A program made the position numbers and the translations under genes. This document shows positions 45,091-56,312 of a stretch of DNA of 64,000 bases, one piece after another (position 1 is the first letter of the stretch; each line of letters begins with the position of its first letter). Under the pieces are notes generated by a model. It did not search any database. It had not been told where the DNA came from and saw only the letters and a list, made by a program, of their open reading frames with translations. The stretch comes from Desulfosudis oleivorans (GTDB taxonomy: Bacteria; Desulfobacterota; Desulfobacteria; Desulfobacterales; SURF-7), in the NCBI GenBank assembly GCA_020723305.1, contig DYJC01000002.1, forward strand, positions 62,001 to 126,000. The letters run 5' to 3'.

Positions 45091-45369
45091 TCATTCATCA
45101 ATAATTCTTGCCATAAAATTAGGCCCAACTCCACAGTTATATATTTGATAAGGTCCATCTCTTTTTACCGATAACAATTCATTACGAATTTTTGTACCTT
45201 TTTTTGCATAGGCACCTATTATTTCATCATAGTTAAGCCCTGCTTTTGCTACCAAAACTTTCAATAAGTTTTCTATTTCGTTTGTAGAAATACAACCCGC
45301 TTTAATTTTTTGGTCGTAAATTGTATTTAAACCATCAAACCCTTGGATATGCCAATATTTTTGGCCCAT
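45091..45369 (-). CDS. Small hypothetical protein
   Basis: From the ATG at 45369 (GGAGAAAGG upstream) it has 92 residues; the frame extends seven codons to a TTG. It reads as a compact, soluble alpha/beta protein (YWHIQGFDGLNTIYDQKIKAG, ENLLKVLVAKAGLNYDEIIG) ending in YNCGVGPNFMARIIDE. I do not recognise it. It lies 35 bp after the acyl-CoA ligase stop, but its composition is more AT-rich, so it may have moved in with the repeat cluster. Confidence 0.55.
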   Translation of the reverse strand: MGQKYWHIQGFDGLNTIYDQKIKAGCISTNEIENLLKVLVAKAGLNYDEIIGAYAKKGTKIRNELLSVKRDGPYQIYNCGVGPNFMARIIDE

Positions 45370-45404
45370 AACCTTTCTCCATGCGATCAAAAATAAAGTC
45401 TATG

Positions 45405-47075
45405 CTACGATTGAGTATAAATATCCTTATACTCCTCCCGGATTACTTTTTTATTGAATTTCCCGACACTGGTTTTGGGAACACTGGAGACAAAGACGAC
45501 AGCTTCGGGTAGTTGCCACTTTGCAAATTTTTTCGACAGATGTTCGGTAATTTCCTCTTTGGTGAGCTTATTCCTGTATTCTTCGCGCGGTACAACAAGG
45601 GCAATGGGACGTTCTTCCCATTTGGGGTGGGCCACACCGGTTACGACCGCTTCCAGCACACCTGGATGCGCCATGATTTCATTCTCCATATCCACGGAGG
45701 AGATCCACTCTCCGCCGCTTTTGATCAGATCTTTGACCCGGTCGGTAATCTTCAGGTATCCCTCGGCGTCAATTGTTCCGGCATCACCGCTGCGCCAGTA
45801 GCCGTCACTGGTAAACTGCTCCTCCGAACCCGGGGCATTGTAATAGCATCCGGTGATCCACGGCCCCCGGATGAGGATTTCACCCGGAGTCTTACCATCC
45901 GGGGGTACCTCTTTATCCTCATGATCCACGACTTTAACGTCCAGTCCTACTACCGGATATCCCTGTTTGCGTTTGAGATCCCACTGATCCGCATCGCTCA
46001 GTTCAGCCTTGAGCCAGGGTTTGAGCTTGTTGATCGTCACCAGCGGAGTGGTTTCGGTGGCGCCGTATGCATGAACAATTTCCGCTCCGGTCAGCTCATG
46101 GAATCCTTTCATCAGGGTCAGTGAGGGTTCAGACGCTCCTGAGAGGAACCTTGCGCCTCTCAGATCCGGCTTCTTATCCAGTTTCCGGATGTATTCGAGC
46201 ATGGGCATGAACAAGGCCGGCGCTCCTGCGGACACGGTCACACCTTCGCTGACCAGAGGTTCAGCCAGGGAACCCAGGTCGGCAACATTGTAAATTCCGG
46301 GCAGTACAAATTTGGCTCCGGTGAGTATGGACGCATACGGCATGCCCCATCCCAGAGCGTGAAACATGGGAACAAGCTGGTAAAAACAGTCACTGTTGCT
46401 GACTTCGGCATTGTTTCCAATGGCCATGGCATGCAGGTAGACATCCCTGTGTGAATAATAGACACCCTTAGGCCGACCTGTGGTTCCTGTGGTGTAACAG
46501 GCTGCGCAGGCGGATTTTTCATCCATGAACGGCCATTCGATCTCTTCGGTTGCCTCTGCCAGCAATTTTTCATAACTGTAAATCGGTGAAAGGGAGGTAG
46601 TAATCTGGGAAAGATCTTTGTCCGTTAAGATGATCCATCCTTTGACACTGCTGCAATTTTTGGCCACACCCTCGGCAAGGGGAAGCAGGGTTTCGTCCAC
46701 CAGAACGTATTTGGTTCCGGCATGGTTGATCACATATCCCAGATCTACCGGAGACAGACGGATGTTGAGCAGCAGCATGGTTGCTCCCATTCCCGGAATA
46801 CCGTAATAGGCCTCAAGATGCCGATGGTCGTTCCAGTCTAGTACTCCGATGCGATCGCCGATTTCGGCCCCGATCGCAGTGAGGGCATTGGCCAGACGTT
46901 TTACACGGGAATAGGTCTCCTGATAGGTAAACCGCAGGCGGCTGCCATCCAGCCGGACAGATACGATCTCCTGCCTTCCAAAGCTCCTGGCTGCCTGGCG
47001 CAGGATGTTGAGTACATTAAGTTGGTAGTCATCCTGAGAAGTTGACGGGAAGCCCATGATCGGGTTTTTTCTCAT
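45405..47075 (-). CDS. Fatty-acyl-CoA ligase (AMP-forming)
   Basis: From the ATG at 47075 (AAAGGAG, 7 bp) it has 556 residues; an earlier TTG lies in a partial repeat and would add 27 spurious residues. ANL-family motifs are complete: YTTGTTGRPKGVYYSHR (P-loop), AYGATETTPL, YWRSGDAGTIDAEGYLKITDRVKDLIKSGGEWIS (read in parts) and the C-terminal Lys context KTSVGKFNKKVIR. It activates medium- or long-chain fatty acids to CoA esters. It is monocistronic or transcribed with the S41 gene upstream. Confidence 0.92.
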   Translation of the reverse strand: MRKNPIMGFPSTSQDDYQLNVLNILRQAARSFGRQEIVSVRLDGSRLRFTYQETYSRVKRLANALTAIGAEIGDRIGVLDWNDHRHLEAYYGIPGMGATMLLLNIRLSPVDLGYVINHAGTKYVLVDETLLPLAEGVAKNCSSVKGWIILTDKDLSQITTSLSPIYSYEKLLAEATEEIEWPFMDEKSACAACYTTGTTGRPKGVYYSHRDVYLHAMAIGNNAEVSNSDCFYQLVPMFHALGWGMPYASILTGAKFVLPGIYNVADLGSLAEPLVSEGVTVSAGAPALFMPMLEYIRKLDKKPDLRGARFLSGASEPSLTLMKGFHELTGAEIVHAYGATETTPLVTINKLKPWLKAELSDADQWDLKRKQGYPVVGLDVKVVDHEDKEVPPDGKTPGEILIRGPWITGCYYNAPGSEEQFTSDGYWRSGDAGTIDAEGYLKITDRVKDLIKSGGEWISSVDMENEIMAHPGVLEAVVTGVAHPKWEERPIALVVPREEYRNKLTKEEITEHLSKKFAKWQLPEAVVFVSSVPKTSVGKFNKKVIREEYKDIYTQS

Positions 47076-47126
47076 TGGAATCTCCTTTCCTGTTTTCGGG
47101 TTAGAAAAAGAACCGTTTTTTCTAGA

Positions 47127-47174
47127 TATCGGCTTCGCCGGTGTGACGCTTTTCAATCGTTTTGAAATTGGCTC
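47127..47174 (-). repeat. Partial MITE-like element (right end only)
   Basis: ATCGGCTTCGCCGGTGTGAC followed by GCTTTTCAATCG and the terminal TTTTGAAATTGGCTC matches the right third of the 122-bp element. The left end is missing. It lies between the acyl-CoA ligase and S41 peptidase genes. Confidence 0.75.
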
Positions 47175-47185
47175 CGCAGCCTAAT

Positions 47186-48655
47186 CTATTTCCAGAATTT
47201 TTTCCGGTTCTTCAATCTTTCTTCATATGTTTCAGAATCATGCCTTGTAAATTCGGATCTGTCCAGTTTTTCTTTTATGGCTCCGGTTTCCGCCACATCT
47301 CCGGTTCGCAGGAAAAGTTTCGCCTTTTCCAGCAGGGGATCTTCTGAAAAGGAGACCGGCTGATCCATGAGTACATAATCCGGTGTGATGCCGGTTTGGT
47401 GAAAGGAGACCCTGTCAGGCGGGTAAACATAGTGGGCGGTAATCCAGACACCGGAACCGTCCACCAGTTCAAATACAAATTGGGATACGCCTTTGCCATA
47501 GGTCTGCATCCCCATGATTGTGGCTTCGTTATAATATTTCAGCGCAGCAACCGTGATCTCACTTGCCGATGCTGTGGAGCCGTCAACCAGAACAACAAAA
47601 GAAACTTCTGAAAAATCACCGATGTTATCCGCATCATAGTCTCCCAGATATCTGGCTGAATCCTGATAGTAGGTCCCATCCATGATCAGGATCGGATGGG
47701 TGCCGGAAGGCACATCCTGATTAATGAGATAGTCCGTAAGCTGCAAGGCACCGGCAACGGAACCGCCCGGGTTGTCCCGCAGATCCAGAATGATTTTTTC
47801 AATTGGTTCGGCCGATGCTTCCTGAAGACGCTGAAAATCCTGCTTCACTCCAGAACCGGTATTCAGGGTAAAACTTCGCACGCTCAGATAGGCTGTTCCC
47901 GGTTCCAGGAGGATGGCGATATTTTCTTCCGCACCTGTGGAGATCCTTACCTCCTGGCTGTTTCTTTGCACGGAAAGCTCAACACTTGAACCTTCCTGAT
48001 CCGGAAACAGGCGGATGACATCTTCCAGCAAGAGGCCGGATATATTCGATCCGTTAACAGCGATCACTGTATCGCCGGCCTGAAGTCCGTCAATCCATGC
48101 GCGGGTAAACGGGTATACCTCCTCAATGAGGAGTGGCGTCTGTTCCGATACCACATCGCTGTCGGAACGATACCGGAACCCAATATGGGCGGAATCTCCT
48201 TCCCGGAACGATTTGTATTCGGAAAAATCTTCCGCTGAATAATAGAAGGTGAAAGGATCGGACTGGTTCATGAGGTTCACATAATCAGCCACATCCGTAA
48301 TAGAGTCGAGTGTACCGGGTAGGTATTCCGGAAACAGATAGAAGGAATTGTACAGGATACAGGCCTCGGCCAGTATGATGGAAATCGGTTCACGGGCTGT
48401 GTTCCGGCAATGGGGGACTTCGCCGGCAGAATTATAGATGGCTGCAATCTCTTCCTGATCAATGGTCAGGTCGGCCGGGATCGACAGCACCAGATCAGAA
48501 TCCGTCTCGGAATACAAACGGTCAATCCCGGCAGGTGTAATGGTTTCTTCAGAATCGATATACCCGCTGCCGATATCGGATGGAAAACAGCCCAGAATTG
48601 CAAACAGCTGAATCCACGCGATGGAACGGAAAACAAACCGGAAAAAGGATTTCAT
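47186..48655 (-). CDS. S41 family C-terminal processing peptidase, lipoprotein
   Basis: A 489-residue protein. A lipoprotein signal ends at AILGC (Cys23). A PDZ domain (about 165-240, YPFTRAWIDGLQAGDTVIAVNG) precedes the S41 core: DLRDNPGGSVAGALQL, the nucleophile Ser in VVLVDGSTASASEITVAAL and the catalytic Lys in TYGKGVSQ. It acts in the periplasm, cutting or remodelling exported proteins from their C-termini. It lacks the N-terminal TSP helix of CtpA types. Downstream is the acyl-CoA ligase, 110 bp away. Confidence 0.92.
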   Translation of the reverse strand: MKSFFRFVFRSIAWIQLFAILGCFPSDIGSGYIDSEETITPAGIDRLYSETDSDLVLSIPADLTIDQEEIAAIYNSAGEVPHCRNTAREPISIILAEACILYNSFYLFPEYLPGTLDSITDVADYVNLMNQSDPFTFYYSAEDFSEYKSFREGDSAHIGFRYRSDSDVVSEQTPLLIEEVYPFTRAWIDGLQAGDTVIAVNGSNISGLLLEDVIRLFPDQEGSSVELSVQRNSQEVRISTGAEENIAILLEPGTAYLSVRSFTLNTGSGVKQDFQRLQEASAEPIEKIILDLRDNPGGSVAGALQLTDYLINQDVPSGTHPILIMDGTYYQDSARYLGDYDADNIGDFSEVSFVVLVDGSTASASEITVAALKYYNEATIMGMQTYGKGVSQFVFELVDGSGVWITAHYVYPPDRVSFHQTGITPDYVLMDQPVSFSEDPLLEKAKLFLRTGDVAETGAIKEKLDRSEFTRHDSETYEERLKNRKKFWK

Positions 48656-48765
48656 CTATTCACTATTTCCTTATTCCCATCCAGAGTGGGAGAGGCTTCC
48701 AGCCTCGATACCGGATAATAGATATTGCATTTCTTGCAGATGATCCTTTCATAAAAGTTTGATGA

Positions 48766-49512
48766 TTATCCAATATCAGATACATATTCCGGAATCGGTT
48801 GAACCCATCTGTTTTGATCTCCATTATAAAACCATCGGTCTGCAAAGCCACGGCGGTTGATAAATGTCGGATTTTCAGCCCAGTTGATCAGCTCTTCGTA
48901 GGCTTTGTGAATTTTACGGAACATGGCCGGATCGCCTCCGAGATCAGGGTGATGTTTCTTGGCCTCTTTTCGAAACACATTTTTGATGATTTTCTGATAT
49001 TCACAGGATTCCAGATCTGATTTTTTCAGGTTGAGCTGAATAAAGGATTTTCCTTTGATCATCGGGATTTTCAGTTCTATGGGTTTTATGGAATGGGTTG
49101 AATCATGGGATTGCTCTGCCAAGTTCAGAACCTGCCTGGATGCAAGGTATTTTTTATTGGTTTTTTTCCGTTCATCCCACCAGAGGTTTCCAAGGGCTGT
49201 TGCCATCTGGGAAAAATCATACCCGGGATTTTTCCCTGCGGACCGGGGATAGATAAAGCTGAACAGGCTTTTGGCCCCATACGGAAGAAGGTCCATGATA
49301 ATAAGGAGATCCGTAAAATAAAAAGAGGCATATTTCGCGTTCAATGCTTTCAGAAGGCCGGTATGCATATTCAATTTGGCCCGAAGCCCCTGGCGGCAAT
49401 CCACTGTACAATATCTGCGTTTTTTCCCCGCAATGGGGATTCCGCACGACAGACAGGAATCAGCTTTCTGAGGTGTTTTTTCGGGAACTTTTATGCAGTC
49501 AGTCTGGTTCAT
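48766..49512 (-). CDS. J-domain protein with N-terminal zinc ribbon
   Basis: A 248-residue protein. The N-terminus has a zinc ribbon-like CLSCGIPIAGKKRRYC...C motif (residues 20-39). The C-terminal part is a J domain: IIKNVFRKEAKKHHPDLGGDPAMFRKIHKAYEELI (read in parts) with the invariant HPD near 195. It would recruit DnaK to a specific client. The middle (about 50-150) is alpha-helical and unrecognised. The order, with the J domain near the C-terminus, is unusual for DnaJ. It is divergent from parE. Confidence 0.85.
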   Translation of the reverse strand: MNQTDCIKVPEKTPQKADSCLSCGIPIAGKKRRYCTVDCRQGLRAKLNMHTGLLKALNAKYASFYFTDLLIIMDLLPYGAKSLFSFIYPRSAGKNPGYDFSQMATALGNLWWDERKKTNKKYLASRQVLNLAEQSHDSTHSIKPIELKIPMIKGKSFIQLNLKKSDLESCEYQKIIKNVFRKEAKKHHPDLGGDPAMFRKIHKAYEELINWAENPTFINRRGFADRWFYNGDQNRWVQPIPEYVSDIG

Positions 49513-49685
49513 TATTCAAGCACAGATCCGGTTTCCAATGGTTTTTAATTTTTTAAGACTTGCGTAAAATAGATTTTTGGTGAATATAAAAAGCGCAATC
49601 AATTTTTCGATAACAATCAGGTAACCGTGTTTATTCGATTGTGATAAGCATAGTAGCATGCGAATCTTTTGGGTTACAACCATAA

Positions 49686-51629
<1,944 letters not shown>

Positions 51630-51643
51630 AGTAAAAGAGAAAT

Positions 51644-53920
51644 ATGGCGACTTCAACTGAATTGAGTATGGAAGAGATTGAAACCCTTCCATTGCAAACG
51701 TTTACGGAAAAAGCATACCGCGAATATTCCATGTATGTGATTCTGGACCGGGCACTTCCGAGCATCACAGACGGGTTGAAACCGGTTCAGCGCAGAATCG
51801 TGTATGCAATGTCCGAACTAGGGCTGAAATCAACAGCCAAATACAAAAAATCCGCCAGAACCGTGGGGGATGTGCTGGGCAAGTTTCATCCCCATGGAGA
51901 TACCGCATGTTATGAAGCCATGGTTCTCATGGCCCAGCCTTTTGCATACCGCTATCCGCTTGTGGATGGCCAGGGAAACTGGGGGGCGCCGGATGACCCG
52001 AAGTCATTTGCCGCCATGCGGTATACGGAATCCCGTCTGTCTCCCTATGCAGAGGTTCTGTTGCAGGAGCTTGGCCAGGGCACGGTTGACTGGGGGCCGA
52101 ATTTTGATGCCACCCTCAAGGAGCCATTGTTTTTACCGACCCGGCTTCCCAATATCCTTCTGAACGGAACAACCGGAATCGCCGTGGGAATGGCTACGGA
52201 TATTCCACCCCATAACCTGCGCGAAGCAGCGGCAGCCTGCATCCATCTGCTGGACAATCCGGATTCGAGTGTAGAAGAGTTGTGCCAAATTATGCCGGGT
52301 CCTGACTTTCCCACCGAGGCGGAGATCATCTCTTCCAGAAATGAAATCATCGAGATGTATAAAACCGGCAGAGGAAGCCTTCGTATGCGGGCAACCTATA
52401 GTTGTGAGAATGGGGATATCGTGATCACGGCACTGCCCCATCAGGTTTCCGGTTCCAAGGTGCTGGAACAGATTGCTGCACAGATGCAGGCCAAAAAGCT
52501 TCCCCTGGTTGCAGATCTGAGGGATGAGTCGGATCATGAAGATCCGACCCGGCTTGTGATTGTCCCGCGCTCCAATCGGGTGGATGTGGAAAGCCTGATG
52601 GCCCATCTGTTTGCAACGACCGACTTGGAGCGGACCTACCGAGTAAACATGAATATGATCGGCCTGGATGGGCTGCCCAGGGTCAAGACCCTTGTGGATA
52701 TCCTGAAGGAATGGCTTTCTTTCCGGAAAGAAACGGTAAGGCGGAGACTCCAGTTCCGTCTGGACAAGGTACTGGATCGCCTTCATATCCTGGAAGGGCT
52801 GATGATTGCCTATCTGAATATTGATGAGGTGATCCGGATTATCCGGACGGAAGACAAGCCCAAACCCGTACTCATGGAACGGTTTGCCTTAAGCGACCGG
52901 CAGGCGGAAGCGATTCTGGACTTGAAGTTGCGGAATCTCGCAAAGCTCGAAGAGATCGCTATCCGCAAGGAGCAGGAGGAGCTGATCCGCGAAAAAGAAG
53001 AGCTTGAAAAGATTTTGGGCTCAGCCAGGCGGCTGATTACACTGATCAAAAAAGAGTTGGCTGAGGATGCCAAAACCTATGGCGATGAGAGACGATCTCC
53101 CATTACCGCAAGGGGAGAGGCAAAAGCTTTTTCAGAAACCGAACTCATGCCGGTGGAACCGGTTACGGTAGTGATTACGGAAAACGGATGGGTTCGGGCG
53201 GCAAGAGGCCATGATGTGGACGTGGAGAAGCTGAGTTATAAGTCTGGTGATCGTTTCTGGAGCGCGGCAAAAGGCCGCAGCAACCAACCGGCTGTGTTTT
53301 TCGGTTCAGACGGCCGCAGCTACTCCTTGCTTGCCAGTACACTGCCGTCAGCCAGAGGACAGGGAGAACCCCTGAGCGGACGATTGAATCTGCCGCCGGA
53401 TACCAGGATCATGGATGTGCTCATGGGGGAGGGGGATCAGAAGATTCTTCTTTCCAGCGATGCTGGTTACGGGTTTATCGCAAATCTGTCCGATCTGTAT
53501 ACCAAAAACAGGAACGGCAAGGCCATTCTCAGCTTATCCAAAGGTGCCTTGCCCCTGCCCATTCAAAAGGTAAAAGACATCTCTTCCGAGTCGATTGTTG
53601 CCATCAGCAATGAAGGCCGGATGCTGGTTTTCCCGATCAAGGAACTTCCCCAGCTTCCTAAGGGCAAGGGAAATAAAATCATTGGTATTCCTTCTGCCAG
53701 GGCCAGGTCCCGTGAAGAGCTGATAGCCTTTGTGACTGTTTTGCCTATGGGGCATCATCTGGTGATCCATTCCGGCAAACGGCCCCTTGTTCTGAGACCG
53801 GGGAATCTTTTTGATTACAGAGGAGAACGGGGGCGCAGGGGGCATAAATTGCCCCGGGGTTTCCAGAAGGTGGACAGGGTGGAGATGATCGAGCCCCAGC
53901 AGATGTCATTGATGGAATGA
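51644..53920 (+). CDS. parC: DNA topoisomerase IV subunit A
   Basis: A 758-residue subunit that cuts and rejoins DNA. The active-site Tyr127 lies in [11 protein letters not shown], and the quinolone region is [14 protein letters not shown] with Thr87 where E. coli ParC has Ser80, and Glu91. The tower and coiled-coil segments follow, and the C-terminal beta-pinwheel is complete. Length is normal for ParC and shorter than GyrA. It is the second gene of the parE-parC operon. Confidence 0.95.
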   Translation: MATSTELSMEEIETLPLQTFTEKAYREYSMYVILDRALPSITDGLKPVQRRIVYAMSELGLKSTAKYKKSARTVGDVLGKFHPHGDTACYEAMVLMAQPFAYRYPLVDGQGNWGAPDDPKSFAAMRYTESRLSPYAEVLLQELGQGTVDWGPNFDATLKEPLFLPTRLPNILLNGTTGIAVGMATDIPPHNLREAAAACIHLLDNPDSSVEELCQIMPGPDFPTEAEIISSRNEIIEMYKTGRGSLRMRATYSCENGDIVITALPHQVSGSKVLEQIAAQMQAKKLPLVADLRDESDHEDPTRLVIVPRSNRVDVESLMAHLFATTDLERTYRVNMNMIGLDGLPRVKTLVDILKEWLSFRKETVRRRLQFRLDKVLDRLHILEGLMIAYLNIDEVIRIIRTEDKPKPVLMERFALSDRQAEAILDLKLRNLAKLEEIAIRKEQEELIREKEELEKILGSARRLITLIKKELAEDAKTYGDERRSPITARGEAKAFSETELMPVEPVTVVITENGWVRAARGHDVDVEKLSYKSGDRFWSAAKGRSNQPAVFFGSDGRSYSLLASTLPSARGQGEPLSGRLNLPPDTRIMDVLMGEGDQKILLSSDAGYGFIANLSDLYTKNRNGKAILSLSKGALPLPIQKVKDISSESIVAISNEGRMLVFPIKELPQLPKGKGNKIIGIPSARARSREELIAFVTVLPMGHHLVIHSGKRPLVLRPGNLFDYRGERGRRGHKLPRGFQKVDRVEMIEPQQMSLME

Positions 53921-53998
53921 AAAAAACAGCTTGAAAAGGGGTTGATGATCAGCATCCTTAAAAAAAATGATATCATTCATGGACGGGGATAATCGTCA

Positions 53999-54529
53999 AT
54001 GACTCAGCGTTTACCATCCTCCGGCAGTTCCGCCTGCCAGTCTGTATTTGCACTGCTTCTGCTTCTGTTCTTTTTTTCAGGATGCGCTTCCCGGAGCGTC
54101 CCGATTCCTGTTCAGGGGGCTCTTCCCGAAAAACCGGAGACCCGGATCAGGGATGCTGAAATTGAAGAAAAACTCCGGGAGGAGTTCAACTACTGGAAAG
54201 GAGCCCGGCATAAACTGGGAGGAAACGATAAAGATGGCGTTGACTGTTCGGGACTCGTGAAGTTTTATTATAAGAAGCTTTTCAATATCGACCTTCCGCG
54301 GACATCCAGAACCATGTCCAGGGAAGGGGTTCCGGTGAGAAGAGAGGAGCTGCGCACCGGGGATCTTGTATTTTTCAGGCTCCCGGATTTGACCTACCAT
54401 GTCGGCATCTTTCTGACAAACGGCGAATTCCTTCATTCAACCAAAATCAAAGGGGTCACCATTTCCTCCATAGGACAGGACTACTGGAGAAGATCCTACT
54501 GGACAGCACGCCGGATTTTGCCGGGTTGA
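53999..54529 (+). CDS. NlpC/P60 family cell-wall hydrolase, lipoprotein
   Basis: A 176-residue protein. The lipobox FFFSGC puts the lipidated Cys at residue 29. The NlpC/P60 domain has the full Cys83 (DGVDCSGLV), His134 (TYHVGIF) and His146 (FLHSTKI) triad. It cuts peptidoglycan stem peptides (typically D-Glu-mDAP) at the outer membrane or septum. GGGGAT precedes the ATG. It follows parC by 78 bp and ends 15 bp before a MITE-like repeat. Confidence 0.92.
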   Translation: MTQRLPSSGSSACQSVFALLLLLFFFSGCASRSVPIPVQGALPEKPETRIRDAEIEEKLREEFNYWKGARHKLGGNDKDGVDCSGLVKFYYKKLFNIDLPRTSRTMSREGVPVRREELRTGDLVFFRLPDLTYHVGIFLTNGEFLHSTKIKGVTISSIGQDYWRRSYWTARRILPG

Positions 54530-54544
54530 TTTTACTAATCTATG

Positions 54545-54666
54545 GAGCCAATTTCAAAACTATTAAAAAGCGTCACACCGGCGAAGGTCAGTGCCCCAAA
54601 AAGAGCCGAAAATACTGGATTATAGTTTTCGCCGGAACTACAACAATAGACTTTTGAAATTGGCTC
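54545..54666 (-). repeat. MITE-like element, copy 4 (122 bp) with 4-bp direct repeat
   Basis: Bounded by GAGCCAATTTCAAAA and TTTTGAAATTGGCTC, inverted relative to copies at 20.6, 22.6 and 60.2 kb. TATG flanks both ends (54541-54544 and 54667-54670), a perfect target duplication. It sits between the convergent NlpC and amidohydrolase genes, and its last base is part of the amidohydrolase stop codon. Confidence 0.9.
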
Positions 54667-55589
54667 TATGATATATTCAGCACATTCTGCGCGTTTAATA
54701 ACAGAATCATCTCGACAACATTGTCGGGTAAACCCAATCTGATAAATTCCTCTAAGGCTGTTTTCGGCTTGATAAATGGAAAGTCACTTCCATAAAGAAT
54801 CCTTTCAGAACCAAAGTCATTGATAAGTGATGTAAGCGTCGATTTCCAGAAGTCGCGAGTGAGAAATGCAGCATCGATTCCATGTCGTATGGAAAAAGCA
54901 AGGACATCATCGAAGGCGACGGTGAAAGCGATATCGGTATACACATTCCTGTGTTTCTTTAGAACTGCTTTTGTCTCCTCGAAGAAGGGTATTCCCATAT
55001 GTGCTAAGATAATCACCAGATCCGGAAAATTGGATGCCACCTCATCAATATCTCTTGGGTGACCGAAAATTTCCCTGCCCGGCAATGGATCACCTCCTGT
55101 ATGGACGAGTATCGGTAATCTGCATGCCTGGGCGCGTTCATACACGGGGAAAAGCCTTTTGTCGTTGAGAAAGAAATGTTGCATACAAGGAACGAGCTTC
55201 ATACCTTTAAGGCCATATTCTTTAACCATAGTATCGAATTCATCGCGGCAATCCGGATCACCCGGGTGAACTCCGCCAAAACAGATCAACTCTGCATGCT
55301 GCTGCTGAAGACGACCAAGCCACTTGTTGAAATAATAAAAGTAACACCGGTCGTAAAACAGATCCGACTCGGCGGCAAATTTTAAATTTTTCGAGGGATA
55401 TTGTTTCGTACTCTCCCATTCCTGGAGGATGACGAACCGTTTGACATCAATCCCCTGATATTCTGCGAAAAGGGAGTCAATCGTGGGGCGGCAAGCTGCT
55501 TCTAGATGGCTGTGCGAACTGTAATCCGTGATATAGTCGTCGACAATATCTTCGGGGAATAAATGAATGTGAACATCGATGAGTTTCAT
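54666..55589 (-). CDS. Amidohydrolase 2 family protein
   Basis: A 307-residue TIM-barrel hydrolase or decarboxylase. Metal-ligand motifs are DVHIHLFPED (residues 4-13), GGVHPGD, LVHTGGDPLPG, ILAHMGIPFFEETK and LYGSDFPFIKP (the active Asp). This is the group of ACMSD/gamma-resorcylate decarboxylase-like enzymes. AAGGAG before the ATG is ideal. It is the last gene of the operon with the alpha/beta hydrolase and the DHOD-like enzyme, so it probably acts late in a ring-opening or decarboxylation step. The substrate is unknown. A repeat adjoins its 3' end. Confidence 0.88.
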   Translation of the reverse strand: MKLIDVHIHLFPEDIVDDYITDYSSHSHLEAACRPTIDSLFAEYQGIDVKRFVILQEWESTKQYPSKNLKFAAESDLFYDRCYFYYFNKWLGRLQQQHAELICFGGVHPGDPDCRDEFDTMVKEYGLKGMKLVPCMQHFFLNDKRLFPVYERAQACRLPILVHTGGDPLPGREIFGHPRDIDEVASNFPDLVIILAHMGIPFFEETKAVLKKHRNVYTDIAFTVAFDDVLAFSIRHGIDAAFLTRDFWKSTLTSLINDFGSERILYGSDFPFIKPKTALEEFIRLGLPDNVVEMILLLNAQNVLNIS

Positions 55590-55646
55590 AGTTTCTCCTT
55601 TCGAGTTATGGTGTTTCCGCCAAGTATTCTGAAAACCAGCGAGCCG

Positions 55647-56270
55647 CTACCGCAACCAGCGCTGGAGTGCATTCAAGAGGCAAAGCATGTCCTCGTATCC
55701 GTCTTGTTTGAGGCTGCTCAGTATTGCCTGATCATCCACCACTTTCAGCCAGTCCACGATAATTCTCAATGGTGCTGGTAGCCGGTAAAAGGGTCTGGCG
55801 AAATGCCGCATGCGACCAGTCAGCAGCTTGATAAGGAAGGGAATGCGGGTAGGTACGTGGAGATCCGAGGCAATGTTCATGACATTGTGGCACAGGATCG
55901 CTTTGAGCCGATTATCATTAAGGGCGGCATACAGAGCAAAAGTTCCTCCAAGGCTTGACCCCATGAGTCCTATTTCATGGCTAAATCGGGTCTGGGCGTA
56001 TGAAATGAGATCTGATACATTTTGCATGATCTCATCAAAAGTAAATTCCCCTCGTATGCCTTCGCTGCGGCCATGCCCTGCAAGGTCGATTCCAACCACG
56101 TTAAAGCCCTGAGAAGCAAGGGCGGATAGGAATTCTCGATATATTCCCGCATAGCACCCCATACCGGGAAGGAAAAGGATCACTTTTTTGGTGCCCTCTG
56201 ATTCGTAGACATCAAGATGAAGTCGCTTGTTGTTGGAAACGACGCTGTCGTTATAATTACGGTATTCCAA
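55647..56270 (-). CDS. Alpha/beta hydrolase lacking its C-terminal catalytic region
   Basis: The best start is a TTG at 56270 with AAAGGAG eight bases upstream, giving 207 residues. The N-terminal core is normal: VILFLPGMGCYAG (oxyanion), GIDLAGHGRSEG and the nucleophile elbow GLMGSSLGGTFAL. The frame ends at LNALQRWLR, before the strand and loop that normally carry the catalytic Asp and His (about 60-80 residues). The downstream 58 bp do not restore them in another frame. It is probably truncated and inactive or acts without the His. It is in the middle of the three-gene operon. Confidence 0.75.
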   Translation of the reverse strand: MEYRNYNDSVVSNNKRLHLDVYESEGTKKVILFLPGMGCYAGIYREFLSALASQGFNVVGIDLAGHGRSEGIRGEFTFDEIMQNVSDLISYAQTRFSHEIGLMGSSLGGTFALYAALNDNRLKAILCHNVMNIASDLHVPTRIPFLIKLLTGRMRHFARPFYRLPAPLRIIVDWLKVVDDQAILSSLKQDGYEDMLCLLNALQRWLR

Positions 56271-56312
56271 TTTAATTACTCCTTTTTGTTTCAACTCGCT
56301 GCAATCACAATG

